Source: Frankineae bacterium MT45
GTDB taxonomy: Bacteria > Actinomycetota > Actinomycetes > Mycobacteriales > Jatrophihabitantaceae
DNA length: 64,000 nucleotides
Direction: 5' to 3'
Assembly (NCBI GenBank): GCA_900100325.1
Contig: LT629697.1
Location: 1,116,001-1,180,000, forward strand
In this document: positions 36,921-45,041 of the stretch, one piece after another
Layout of the letters: each line of letters begins with the position of its first letter
Numbering within the stretch: the first letter of the stretch is position 1
The notes under the pieces: generated by a model
The model's input: the letters and a program-made list of their open reading frames with translations, nothing else
Database searches by the model: none
What the model was told of the DNA's origin: nothing
Position numbers and translations under genes: made by a program

Positions 36921-37664
36921 CTACCGATCCGCGGGCGGCAGGTGCTTGGCCAGCTGACGGACCAGTTGGCTGCGGGCCGGGGCGTCGTACTCGCCGGCGG
37001 CCTGCACGATGCGCAGCGTGGCATTGAGATTGCGGACCTGGACATCGTCGATGTCGATCGTGCCGATCCACGGGAAGACACCGTCGACGATGCAGAGCAG
37101 CGCCTGCACAGGTACGTCGGCGAAGGCGTCGTTCTGATCGAGCGCGGTACGGACCGCGTACACCTGGCGGTTCATCGCGCTGATGAGAGCGGTCTTGTCC
37201 CGCGTGCCGACGACGAGGCGACTGCGGACCGGCACGAATAGGCCGCCGGCGCGACGCACGTCGACCTTGGCGTTGGCATAGGACTTGGCGATCACCACGA
37301 AGACGCCGCTGGCGCCGACGACGATGTGGTCGATGGTGGAGCGCGAGCCGAGAATGCGCCGGTCGTTGAGGACCTGCAGGGTGTCCGAGTGCTGGGCCAG
37401 CCGGTTGGCCAGCCGCTGCTCGTGCTCGGCGACCCACTGCTGCATGCCCGGCGCGTCCGTCGGGTCACTGAACAGGGCGTCGAGGGCGGCCTCTTCGGCG
37501 TCGGCCACGCAGACCAGGCAGCGGACGACGAAAGCGGAGCGATCCCAGCCGGCTTCCTCGCCGGTCAGCATGCGGGTACCGCAGCCACAGGTGGTGTCGC
37601 GGCGAAGCACCAGTGTCTTGATGTTTGGTGGTCGCGTGATGCGGCGAACGGATGCCAGTGACAT
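36921..37664 (-). CDS. NERD-domain protein with N-terminal zinc-binding cysteines and altered catalytic motif
   Basis: The 247-residue protein begins with a probable zinc site (Cys26, Cys28, Cys49, Cys52), followed by a helix and a NERD core: RRILGSRSTIDHIVVGASG with Asp112. IAK at 125-127 stands where D/E-x-K is expected; the acid is replaced by isoleucine. SYANAKVDVR matches the usual K-x-Y-x-G-K-V segment after the core. It is probably catalytically weak or dead, unless another acid substitutes. GGGAG precedes the ATG at 37664. It is convergent with the HelD-family gene and the third NERD protein within 8 kb. Confidence 0.82.
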   Translation of the reverse strand: MSLASVRRITRPPNIKTLVLRRDTTCGCGTRMLTGEEAGWDRSAFVVRCLVCVADAEEAALDALFSDPTDAPGMQQWVAEHEQRLANRLAQHSDTLQVLNDRRILGSRSTIDHIVVGASGVFVVIAKSYANAKVDVRRAGGLFVPVRSRLVVGTRDKTALISAMNRQVYAVRTALDQNDAFADVPVQALLCIVDGVFPWIGTIDIDDVQVRNLNATLRIVQAAGEYDAPARSQLVRQLAKHLPPADR

Positions 37665-37848
37665 GTTTCGAACTCCCTGTTGTGGACACCGAGGTGACGC
37701 CCCAGCGTCCGCTATTACTAGCAAAGTATTGAACAACCGAAGGACCTGCACAAGTTGAAACCGGGTATTTCCAAAGGGTGGACTCGTACGTGTGGTACCT
37801 AGTACCGAACAGAATGCATTGGTAGCAGGCATGTCCGTTGAGTGGTGT

Positions 37849-37873
37849 TTTACCCACCGTGATCGCCGGTAAA
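37849..37873. promoter_or_regulatory. Inverted repeat upstream of nadA
   Basis: TTTACC (37849-37854) and GGTAAA (37868-37873) are separated by 13 bases, about 70 bp before the nadA -10. It could be a regulator site, but the arms are short and no known NAD-regulator motif was matched. A second short palindrome, GGTACCTAGTACC, lies at 37794-37806. The rest of this 289-bp gap holds nothing recognisable. Confidence 0.3.
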
Positions 37874-37940
37874 CGACTGCCTCAGCCAGCCCTCATCTGG
37901 CGCGACTGCGCACCGCAACTAAGGGCGTCGTCTCACTCGG

Positions 37941-37946
37941 TAGGCT
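37941..37946 (+). promoter_or_regulatory. Leaderless-type -10 element (TAGGCT) of nadA
   Basis: TAGGCT, seven bases, then the GTG at 37954. The same hexamer precedes the histidine kinase and TetR genes. Confidence 0.5.
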
Positions 37947-37953
37947 TGGCGGC

Positions 37954-38931
37954 GTGATCGAGACACTGGAACCGGGCTGGGAGAACGAGGTGCGCCGGTT
38001 GGCCACCGAGCGCGACGCGGTCATCCTGGCGCATAACTACATGCTCCCCGAGATCCAGGACGTCGCCGATCACGTCGGTGACTCCCTTGCCCTGTCCCGT
38101 ATCGCGGCCCGCGCCCCGCAGCGGGAGATCATCTTCTGCGGCGTGCACTTCATGGCGGAGACTGCGAAGCTGCTCGCGCCGCAGAAGCGGGTCATCATTC
38201 CCGACGCCGCCGCCGGCTGCTCGCTGGCCGACACCATCGACGCTGATCAACTGCGCGCCTGGAAGGCCGAGCACCCCGGGGCGGTGGTTGTCGCCTACGT
38301 CAACACGACGGCGGCGGTGAAGGCCGAGACCGACATCTGCTGCACCTCGTCGAACGCTGTCGATGTGGTCGCCTCGATTCCGGCCGATCGGGAGGTGCTC
38401 TTCCTGCCCGACCAGTTCCTCGGTGCGCACGTGAAGCGCGAGACCGGCCGGGAAAACATGCACATCTGGATGGGTGAGTGCCACGTGCACGCCGGCATCA
38501 ACGGTGGTCACCTGAAGGAGACGATCGAGGCCGACCCGGATGCCGACGTCTTCGTCCACCCCGAGTGCGGCTGTGCAACCTCTGCGCTCTACCTCGTCGG
38601 GGCCGGTGTGGTTCCGAAGGAGCGGGTCAAGATTCTCTCGACCGGCGGGATGCTCGAGGCGGCCCGGGAGACGAAGGCCAGCCGGGTGCTGGTGGCGACC
38701 GAGATCGGCATGCTGCACCAGCTCACGCTGGCCAACCCGGCGGCGGAGTTCGCCCCGGTGAACCCGCGGGCCGCCTGCAAGTACATGAAGATGATCACGC
38801 CGGCCAAGCTGCTGAACGCGCTGCGTTTCGGGCAGGTCGAGGTCGACATCGAACCGCAGATGGCGGCCCGGGCCCGCTCGGCCGTGGAGCGGATGATCGA
38901 GATCGGAAACCCCTCGATCGGCGGCGAGTAG
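37954..38931 (+). CDS. nadA: Quinolinate synthase
   Basis: The 325-residue enzyme condenses iminoaspartate with dihydroxyacetone phosphate to quinolinate in de novo NAD synthesis. It carries the three [4Fe-4S] cysteine motifs: [18 protein letters not shown] and [28 protein letters not shown] is the conserved N-terminal substrate motif. nadB and nadC, usually adjacent in actinobacteria, are not next to it here; downstream is a small hypothetical gene. It starts with GTG, without a ribosome site, behind a leaderless -10. Confidence 0.95.
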   Translation: MIETLEPGWENEVRRLATERDAVILAHNYMLPEIQDVADHVGDSLALSRIAARAPQREIIFCGVHFMAETAKLLAPQKRVIIPDAAAGCSLADTIDADQLRAWKAEHPGAVVVAYVNTTAAVKAETDICCTSSNAVDVVASIPADREVLFLPDQFLGAHVKRETGRENMHIWMGECHVHAGINGGHLKETIEADPDADVFVHPECGCATSALYLVGAGVVPKERVKILSTGGMLEAARETKASRVLVATEIGMLHQLTLANPAAEFAPVNPRAACKYMKMITPAKLLNALRFGQVEVDIEPQMAARARSAVERMIEIGNPSIGGE

Positions 38932-38995
38932 CGGCCGGGCGATCAGCCGAAATCTGGCCTGTTAGATATCCCCGGAGGCTGGGAAGAGTGGCTGC

Positions 38996-39280
38996 ATGAC
39001 TTCACCCAGCAGCGCTTTCGCGCCCGAAACGCACATCTCGCACTCCGAGCAACTGCGCGCCGAGGCCGAGGCCGCGCACCACGCCGAGAACCGCGTGCGC
39101 GCGGTGCGGGTCGTGGCCGGCCTCAGCACTGACGTCGTCGAATGCCGGGAGTTGCTCTCGATACTCGGCCTCGACGCCTCCGATGTCACCAAGGCGCTGA
39201 CGGAACTGCGGGACGCGCCGGAGGCGCTGAGCGACTCGACGGCTGAACCCAGGCCCCGCTCCAAGTCCTCAGCGGCGTAG
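38996..39280 (+). CDS. Small hypothetical protein
   Basis: The 94-residue product is hydrophilic and helical, with SEQLRAEAEAAHHAENRVRAVRVVAG and a CRELLSILGLDASDV segment. No family is recognised. GGAAG lies before the ATG. It follows nadA by 64 bp and may share its transcript. Confidence 0.6.
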   Translation: MTSPSSAFAPETHISHSEQLRAEAEAAHHAENRVRAVRVVAGLSTDVVECRELLSILGLDASDVTKALTELRDAPEALSDSTAEPRPRSKSSAA

Positions 39281-39296
39281 CGCCTGCCGCCAATCA

Positions 39297-39354
39297 GTCG
39301 GCGGGTATCTCGTCGGCGGGTATCTCGTCGGCTGCTATTCGTCGGCTGCTATTC
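39297..39354. repeat. Short tandem repeats (2 x 15 bp, 2 x 14 bp)
   Basis: GTCGGCGGGTATCTC occurs at 39297-39311 and 39312-39326, then GTCGGCTGCTATTC at 39327-39340 and 39341-39354. A decayed further copy follows. The block sits between the convergent ends of the 38996 gene and the thioesterase gene. Confidence 0.85.
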
Positions 39355-39392
39355 GTTGGCTGTTAGGCCGGCGGCTGATTCTCCGCCGACTG

Positions 39393-39854
39393 TTACTCCG
39401 GTAGTACCCGCAGCGTGGCGAGCGCCGTTCGGATGCTCTGCGGCACCGGCACCGGCCGTCGACTCGTCGCGCCCACGTAGACGTGGACGAAGCGGCCGAC
39501 GGCGACCGGCTCGTCGTCTTCGGTGAAGAGCGCGAGGCGGTAGACAACGCTGGAGTTGCCGAGCTTGCTGAGGCCGACGCCCGCGGTCACCACGGACGGG
39601 AAGTTCAGCTCGGCGAAGTACTGGCAGGACGTCTCGACGACCAACCCGATCTCGTCCAGGCGGCGGATGTCGGTGCCGGTCGCGTCGATGAGCCACCCAT
39701 TCACTGCGGTATCGAAGAGCGAGTAGTGCACGACGTTGTTGACGTGGCCATAGATGTCGACGTCGGCCCAGCGGGTGGGTAGCTCCCTCAGCACCGCAAA
39801 ATCATCGCGGCGCAGCTCGCGGCCCGTCCGTGCGCCCGGGTCTGCGCCGGTCAC
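39393..39854 (-). CDS. Acyl-CoA thioesterase, hot-dog fold (4HBT)
   Basis: The 153-residue protein has the 4-hydroxybenzoyl-CoA thioesterase-type signature TRWADVDIYGHVNNVVHYSLFD, including the catalytic Asp and the GHVNN loop. It hydrolyses acyl-CoA thioesters, probably of medium or branched chains. Its GTG overlaps the stop of the aldo/keto reductase gene by four bases (GTGA), so the two are translationally coupled. The nearby acyl-CoA ligase would supply possible substrates. Confidence 0.87.
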   Translation of the reverse strand: MTGADPGARTGRELRRDDFAVLRELPTRWADVDIYGHVNNVVHYSLFDTAVNGWLIDATGTDIRRLDEIGLVVETSCQYFAELNFPSVVTAGVGLSKLGNSSVVYRLALFTEDDEPVAVGRFVHVYVGATSRRPVPVPQSIRTALATLRVLPE

Positions 39855-40876
39855 GAATCCGAGCTCGTCTTCCAGAGGTTGATGCCACCCTCAACCGCGT
39901 GCCGGTCGATCGCCGCCAACTCCTCGGCGCTGAACTCCAGGTTCTGCAGGGCGGCCAGGTTGTCCTCGAGCTGGGCCACGCTGCTGGCCCCGACCAGGAC
40001 CGAGGTGACCCGCTGATCACGTAGGCACCAGGCCAGCGCGAGCTGGGCCAGCGACTGCCCGCGGGTGGCGGCGAGGTCGTTCAGCGCCCGGATGTGGGTG
40101 AGGTTCTGCTCGCTTAGCAGGTCCGGGTCCAGCGACTTGTCCTGCGCCATCCGTGACTCGGGCGGGATGCCGTCGAGGTACTTGGAGGTGAGCATGCCCT
40201 GGGCCAGGGGCGAGAAGGCGATCAGGCCGATGCCCTCCTGGCCGACGGTGTCGAGCAGGTCCTCCTCGATCCAGCGGTTGAGGAGGGAGTAGGAGGGCTG
40301 ATGGATGAGGACCGGGGTGCCGAGATCGCGCAGGATGCGGACGGCCTGCGCGGTCCGCTCGCCGGAGTATGAGGAGATCCCGGCGTAGAGCGCCTTCCCC
40401 TGACGCACGGCCGTGTCGAGCGCGCCGAGCGTCTCCTCCAACGGGGTGTCCGGGTCGAAGCGGTGGGAGTAGAAGACGTCGACGTAGTCGACCCCCATCC
40501 GGGTCAGCGACTGGTCCAGGCTCGAGAGCAGGTATTTGCGCGAGCCGTGGTCGCCGTACGGTCCCGGCCACATGTCGTACCCGGCCTTGGTTGAGAGGAA
40601 GAGCTCATCGCGGTAGGGGCGGAAGTCGTCGCGGTAGTGCCGGCCGAAGTTGGTCTCGGCGCTGCCGTAGGGCGGCCCGTAGTTGTTGGCCAGATCGAAG
40701 TGGGTGACGCCGGCGTCGAAGGCCCGCCGCAGGATCGCGCGCTGCACGTCGAAGGGCTTGTCATCGCCGAAGTTGTGCCAGAGCCCGAGCGAGATGGCGG
40801 GCAGCAGCACCCCGCTGCGGCCACAGCGGCGGTAGGTCATCGTGTCGTAGCGGTCAGGGGCGGCTAGGTAGGTCAC
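39851..40876 (-). CDS. Aldo/keto reductase, YghZ-like (L-glyceraldehyde 3-phosphate reductase type)
   Basis: The 341-residue protein closely follows the E. coli YghZ pattern from TYLAAPDRYDTMTYRRCGRSG to the C-terminal INLWKTSSD. The catalytic tetrad positions are visible: Asp/Tyr in FDLANNYGPPYGSAE, Lys in STKAGYDMWPG and His in VFYSHRFD. NADPH contacts lie in GASSVAQLEDN. YghZ reduces L-glyceraldehyde 3-phosphate and methylglyoxal. GTG at 40876 matches the family N-terminus and has a leaderless -10 (TATGGT). An open frame continues upstream to 41356 but is a shadow of the ligase gene. Confidence 0.92.
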   Translation of the reverse strand: MTYLAAPDRYDTMTYRRCGRSGVLLPAISLGLWHNFGDDKPFDVQRAILRRAFDAGVTHFDLANNYGPPYGSAETNFGRHYRDDFRPYRDELFLSTKAGYDMWPGPYGDHGSRKYLLSSLDQSLTRMGVDYVDVFYSHRFDPDTPLEETLGALDTAVRQGKALYAGISSYSGERTAQAVRILRDLGTPVLIHQPSYSLLNRWIEEDLLDTVGQEGIGLIAFSPLAQGMLTSKYLDGIPPESRMAQDKSLDPDLLSEQNLTHIRALNDLAATRGQSLAQLALAWCLRDQRVTSVLVGASSVAQLEDNLAALQNLEFSAEELAAIDRHAVEGGINLWKTSSDS

Positions 40877-40882
40877 CGTCTC

Positions 40883-40888
40883 ACCATA
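40883..40888 (-). promoter_or_regulatory. Leaderless-type -10 element (TATGGT) of the aldo/keto reductase gene
   Basis: TATGGT, six bases, then the GTG at 40876. Confidence 0.5.
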
Positions 40889-40901
40889 TGACGCCGGATA
40901 T

Positions 40902-40941
40902 GACGGTGCCCCACCAGGCAATTGCCGGGCGGGGCACCGTC
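40902..40941 (-). terminator. Hairpin terminator downstream of the acyl-CoA ligase gene
   Basis: GACGGTGCCCC and GGGGCACCGTC form a perfect 11-bp stem; the loop holds a smaller palindrome (GGCAATTGCC). It starts 17 bases after the ligase stop and separates it from the next gene on the same strand. Confidence 0.8.
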
Positions 40942-40958
40942 GCGACGTGCGTCGCTGC

Positions 40959-42587
40959 TCAGGCGGTGGGCAGCACGTGGTCCTTGAACTGCTCGCGCAG
41001 CGTCTTCTTGCTGAACTTGCCGACGCTGGTCTTGGGGATCTCGTCGACGAAGACGACCTCGTCCGGCAGTTGCCACTTGTCGACCGTCTTGGCCAGGAAA
41101 TCGATGATGTCCTGCGGCTGCAGTTGCTCACCCGGCTTGAGCACGACACAGGCGAAGGGGCGTTCCATCCACTTCGGGTGGGGCAGTGCGATGACGGCCG
41201 CCTCGGCCACCGACGGGTGAGCCATGATCTGGTTCTCCAGGTCGACCGAACTGATCCATTCGCCGCCGGACTTGACCAGATCCTTCGTGCGGTCGACGAG
41301 TCGCATGTAGCCGTACTCGGAGATCGCGGCGACGTCGCCGGTGCGCAGCCAGCCATCCGGGGAGAACTGCTCGCCGGGCTCGTCAGTGCGGTAATACTGA
41401 CTGGCGACCCAGGCCCCGCGCACTTCGAGTTCGCCGGTGGCCTCGTCGTTCCACGGCTGTGGCTCGCGAGTCTCCTCGTCGACGATGCGCATCTCGAAGC
41501 CGGGGAGCGCGATGCCGGCGGTGGCCCGGATGTCGGCCTTCTGGTCGTCGGTGTAGTCGTCGAAGATGGAGCGCAGGCTCGAGACCGAGCCGACTGGTGA
41601 CGTCTCGGTCATGCCCCAGCCCTGGGTGATCGGCAGGCCGATCGCCTCGCGCCACTGCTCAGAAAGAAACTTCGGGACGGCCGAGCCGCCGCAGAGCACC
41701 TCACGCAGGCTCGAAAGGTCGAAGTCCTTGAGCAGCGGGACCATGCCCATCCAGATGGTCGGGACGCCGGCCGACAGGGTGACCTTCTCCGACTCGATGA
41801 GGCTCAGGATTCCCTTCGGCGTCAGATCCGGCCCGGGCATGACGATGGAGGCGCCGGCCAGGACGGTGGAGTAGGCGTAGCCCCACGCGTTGGCGTGGAA
41901 CATCGGCACGACAGGAAGCATGGTGTCGCGCTCGGTGAGTGCCAGCGTGGCGGCGTTCAGCGTCGCGTTGGCGTGCAGCCAGTTGGAGCGGTGGCTGTAG
42001 AGAACACCCTTTGGATTGCCGGTGGTCCCGGTCGTGTAGCAGAGGGCGGCCGCCTGACGCTCGTTCTGCACGCGGTCGGTGAGGTCGATCTCGTCAGCCC
42101 GGCTCACCGCGTCGGCGTAGCTGATGACCCGCGAGTCGTCCGGCAGTTCGTTGCCGCCGCCGTCGTCGAGAACGATGACGTGCTTCACCGTCTCGAAGCT
42201 GGCGAGGTACTTGCTGAAGAGCGGGAGCAGCGAGTTCTCGACGAAGATCGCCTCGTCCTCGGCGTGGTTTACCGAGTACGTGACGTGCTCCGGGAAGTAC
42301 CGGATGTTGATGGTGTGCAGGATTCGCCCGGTGCAGGGAACCGCGTAATAGGCCTGAAGGTGCGACGCGCTGTTCCAGGCGAAGGTGCCGACTCGGGCAT
42401 CGCTACTCAAGCCGAGCGACTCGAGAACGCCAGCCATCTTGCGAGTCGCCACAGCCCACTCGGCGAAGGTCGTGTGGTCGATTCCGGTCACGGTGCGGGT
42501 CGCGATGGTCTTCGCTCCGTAGTACTGCTCGCCGCGCTGGAAAATCGAGTTAATCGTCAGAGGTGCGTCTTGCATCAGTCCGTCCAT
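40959..42587 (-). CDS. Fatty acid--CoA ligase (AMP-forming)
   Basis: The 542-residue ANL-superfamily enzyme activates carboxylic acids to acyl-CoA via an acyl-adenylate. The phosphate loop is YTTGTTGNPKG, followed by the QGWGMTETSP motif, DGWLRTGDVA and the catalytic lysine in KTSVGKFSKK. The length and sequence pattern fit the medium/long-chain acyl-CoA synthetases of actinobacteria. It may work with the thioesterase and reductase genes downstream, although a terminator lies between. The -10 hexamer TAGGTT contains the TAG stop of the upstream hydrolase gene. Confidence 0.92.
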   Translation of the reverse strand: MDGLMQDAPLTINSIFQRGEQYYGAKTIATRTVTGIDHTTFAEWAVATRKMAGVLESLGLSSDARVGTFAWNSASHLQAYYAVPCTGRILHTINIRYFPEHVTYSVNHAEDEAIFVENSLLPLFSKYLASFETVKHVIVLDDGGGNELPDDSRVISYADAVSRADEIDLTDRVQNERQAAALCYTTGTTGNPKGVLYSHRSNWLHANATLNAATLALTERDTMLPVVPMFHANAWGYAYSTVLAGASIVMPGPDLTPKGILSLIESEKVTLSAGVPTIWMGMVPLLKDFDLSSLREVLCGGSAVPKFLSEQWREAIGLPITQGWGMTETSPVGSVSSLRSIFDDYTDDQKADIRATAGIALPGFEMRIVDEETREPQPWNDEATGELEVRGAWVASQYYRTDEPGEQFSPDGWLRTGDVAAISEYGYMRLVDRTKDLVKSGGEWISSVDLENQIMAHPSVAEAAVIALPHPKWMERPFACVVLKPGEQLQPQDIIDFLAKTVDKWQLPDEVVFVDEIPKTSVGKFSKKTLREQFKDHVLPTA

Positions 42588-42593
42588 CAGGGC

Positions 42594-42599
42594 AACCTA
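42594..42599 (-). promoter_or_regulatory. Leaderless-type -10 element (TAGGTT) of the acyl-CoA ligase gene
   Basis: TAGGTT, six bases, then the ATG at 42587. Its first three bases are the stop codon of the upstream gene. Confidence 0.5.
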
Positions 42600-43952
42600 C
42601 TCGGTGCCACGCGCAATATGGAAGGTCTGAGTGACGATGCTTTCAGAACTCACGAAGCCGTGGATGCCCTGCAGAAATTCCGCGACCGATGGATACCTCC
42701 GGCCATCGGCGTCGATGTCGTTGGCGCCCGGGACGTAGGCGGTCTCGAGGGCATGGCTGGCGTCGATGTCGTCATAGCGATGGGTGACGGTAACCGTGGT
42801 GACGTTGGGTCGATCCGGGTTCACCGCGCCGTCGAGCATCGGGACGATATCGCTGTCGTTCTCGATCGCCAGAACCCGGACATTTGCTGGTAGTTCGCCG
42901 ACCGTTCCCGCGATCGGGGAGCCGGCCGTCACCACATGGCTTACCTGGAACTCGCCGCTGCGGCTGAGGTCGTGCGCTGTGTTGACCGCGACCATCCCGC
43001 CCTGGCTGTGCCCGACCAGCATGACGTCGTCGTCGGCCCGGATGCCGGCCTGCCGCATTGCTTCGATGACCCCTCGCTCATAGCTCGTGTCGGCGCCCTC
43101 GATGGCGAGCACGTTGGTGCCGAGATTGGCGACGTCGGGGTTCCCACTTGAGGGCGCCCAGTTGTCCGTCCCGGGGATGTCCACGATGACCCGCCGCGGC
43201 CCGGGTTCGTCGCTGGAGCGCCCGGCGTCGCTCGGCATGATGTGCACGTCTACGTCCCCGCCTGGGATCGGGCGCTCCAGTCCGCTGATGATCTGGGCCA
43301 GATTGCGAGGCGGCAGGTAGGGGGCGTCGGGCTCTGGTGCGCGCCGGGTGACCACGGGTTCGCCGTCGCTCAACAACTGGCTGGCGGTGAACTCGGCGCG
43401 CAGTGCGGCGATGAGCGGCATGCCGCCAAGGTTCTTGGCGACTGCGGCGACGAGGGAAGGGTCGGCCGTCAGGGTGCCCTGCAGATCAGCCAGCGCCCCG
43501 GGTACCGCGTCCAGCCGCCCGGAACGCAGGTCGCCCACCAGTTGATCAAGCGCGGCCGCGGCCGCCCCAACGCCCCTCGGCAGCGATCCCAGGGCATCCA
43601 GGTACGGCTCGCCCGTCTCGACCAGGTGATCGGCGGCCTGGTACGCCGCGGCGGCCGAGCGGATCTCGAGTTCGAGGGCGGCGAGTCGGGCGGCGCAGCT
43701 CAGCAGCCCGGCGGGCCCGTCCAGTGCGGCGGCGAGTTCGAATTCGAAGCGGGCGCCGCCAGCCGGGTCGAGGATGCTCGGGACGACCAATTCGGGTGCG
43801 AAGAGCACGTGGTGCAGCGACAAGGCGAGCCGGGCCGCCTCGACGCCGATCGCCGCCAGCGAGTCGGCTGCGGACCTGAGCGAGTCACAGTCGGCGGTGA
43901 TGCCTCCACTGCCACCACGTACTGAGATCGACGGAGCGGCCGGCGTGGTCAC
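42597..43952 (-). CDS. Large alpha/beta hydrolase with WXG100-like N-terminal helical region
   Basis: The 451-residue protein has an N-terminal Ala-rich helical region (about 1-200) like those of T7SS-linked or polymorphic toxin-type proteins. A hydrolase domain follows with VIVDIPGTDNW, nucleophile elbow VGHSQGGMVA, acid Asp in IENDSDIVPM and His in DASHALETAY. The triad looks complete, so a lipase/esterase is likely. Its ATG overlaps the stop of the WXG100-like gene by four bases. There is no signal peptide; if exported, a type VII-like route would be needed. Confidence 0.78.
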   Translation of the reverse strand: MTTPAAPSISVRGGSGGITADCDSLRSAADSLAAIGVEAARLALSLHHVLFAPELVVPSILDPAGGARFEFELAAALDGPAGLLSCAARLAALELEIRSAAAAYQAADHLVETGEPYLDALGSLPRGVGAAAAALDQLVGDLRSGRLDAVPGALADLQGTLTADPSLVAAVAKNLGGMPLIAALRAEFTASQLLSDGEPVVTRRAPEPDAPYLPPRNLAQIISGLERPIPGGDVDVHIMPSDAGRSSDEPGPRRVIVDIPGTDNWAPSSGNPDVANLGTNVLAIEGADTSYERGVIEAMRQAGIRADDDVMLVGHSQGGMVAVNTAHDLSRSGEFQVSHVVTAGSPIAGTVGELPANVRVLAIENDSDIVPMLDGAVNPDRPNVTTVTVTHRYDDIDASHALETAYVPGANDIDADGRRYPSVAEFLQGIHGFVSSESIVTQTFHIARGTE

Positions 43953-44347
43953 GGCATTGCCCCGTCGATATCGCGGAGCACCGAGCGGGCCACCGGCGCG
44001 ACGCTGCCCCTGATGGCGTCCCCGGCCGCGGCAGCGAGTCCCCCAGCCGCAGCGGCCGTGGCCTTGGCTGCAGCGGCGAGTTCGGCCTCACGGTGAGTCG
44101 CCGTATCGATGTGCCGGCGCAGGATCTCGGCGGCATCCAGGAGGCGCTCGGCGACCGCGGCCAGCAGCCGGGCCTCCCGATGGACCACGTCTTCATAGAG
44201 GCGGGCCGCCGTGGACTCCCACCGGGGCAACTGCGCCAGGCGTCGGAGGTCACCGGCCCGGGTCCGCAACACCGACGAGCTTTGTTGCAACTGCTGGCGG
44301 TAGCGCTGGAGTGCCGCGGCGTCGATGGGTTGCAGTGGTGTTCGCAT
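43949..44347 (-). CDS. WXG100-like helical protein, partner of the downstream hydrolase
   Basis: The 132-residue product is a predicted helical hairpin: QRYRQQLQQSSSVLRTRAGDLRRLAQLPRWESTAARLYEDVV has the W-E-S bend seen in W-x-G proteins, although the motif is WES rather than WxG. The second half is Ala-rich helix. The coupling with the hydrolase gene (ATGA overlap) suggests a chaperone or secretion-partner role, as with Esx/PE-type partners. No ESX machinery genes are in the window. Confidence 0.65.
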   Translation of the reverse strand: MRTPLQPIDAAALQRYRQQLQQSSSVLRTRAGDLRRLAQLPRWESTAARLYEDVVHREARLLAAVAERLLDAAEILRRHIDTATHREAELAAAAKATAAAAGGLAAAAGDAIRGSVAPVARSVLRDIDGAMP

Positions 44348-44398
44348 GCCGTCCAGCCTCGTCGCCGGGGAGCGGCGCCATGGCCGCTCGGCGAGATC

Positions 44399-44426
44399 TG
44401 TGGATGGCCGATCAGCCTGTGGATAA
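44399..44426. other. Two DnaA-box-like nonamers
   Basis: TGTGGATGG (44399-44407) and TGTGGATAA (44418-44426) lie 19 bp apart. The second is an exact TTATCCACA DnaA box on the minus strand. They lie in the 295-bp gap before the DUF3263 gene; TATAAA at 44471-44476 may be its -10. Two boxes alone do not make an origin. Confidence 0.25.
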
Positions 44427-44643
44427 CTGCCGGCTCTGAGCTTGGGCTGGCGTCCGCGTGTTGAAGCGCCTATAAAGTGAATAACAATGGTGCAATTCGT
44501 TATGGTGTCCCTCGTCTGAGGGGCATCGGGCAGCCGCTAAGCTGTCTTGCAGTTGCATCAGCGGTGGCGTGAAGTTGACGCGCTCGGCAGCGCCGCAGTG
44601 AAGTCCGGAACGGTTCGAACGACAGTCAGGGGAGCAGGGACGC

Positions 44644-45030
44644 ATGGAGTTCGCACAGGCTTCCTCCGCAGCGGGCGGCTCATCGAGCGCCACGGACGCT
44701 GCTGGCTGCAGTGAGCCGACGGCCGCTCCTGAAGGCATCTCGGCCTACCTGCCGGCCGGTGCCGCCGACGAGGTTGTTGGCGGACTGACTCGCCGTGATC
44801 GTGAGGTACTGGCCTTCGAACGGCAGTGGTGGCGCTACGCAGGCGCCAAGGAGCAGGCGATCCGCGAGCTCTTCGACATGTCGAGCACGCGGTACTACCA
44901 GGTTTTGAACACGCTCATCGACACGCCCGCCGCGCTCGCCGCTGACCCGCTGCTGGTCAAGCGACTGCGCCGGCTCCGGGCCAGTCGTCAGCGCCAGCGT
45001 TCGGCTCGTCGACTGGGTATTGACGTATAA
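44644..45030 (+). CDS. DUF3263 family protein
   Basis: The 128-residue protein ends with the conserved DUF3263 domain: LTRRDREVLAFERQWWRYAGAKEQAI and MSSTRYYQVLNTLIDTPAAL. The fold resembles a sigma/helix-turn-helix-type DNA-binding region; the function is unknown. The first 45 residues are low-complexity. It sits directly before a LytR_C gene, the same order as Rv0430-Rv0431 in Mycobacterium tuberculosis. GGGAGCAGG upstream serves as ribosome site. Confidence 0.9.
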   Translation: MEFAQASSAAGGSSSATDAAGCSEPTAAPEGISAYLPAGAADEVVGGLTRRDREVLAFERQWWRYAGAKEQAIRELFDMSSTRYYQVLNTLIDTPAALAADPLLVKRLRRLRASRQRQRSARRLGIDV

Positions 45031-45041
45031 ACTGGAGCTAT

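Noticed and set aside
39851-41356. Possible fusion of the aldo/keto reductase with 160 upstream residues
   Set aside because: The extra residues come from an out-of-frame reading of the acyl-CoA ligase and its terminator; the YghZ-type N-terminus begins at 40876.
44399-44426. Chromosome origin
   Set aside because: Only two boxes, with no dnaA, dnaN, gyrase genes or AT-rich unwinding region nearby.
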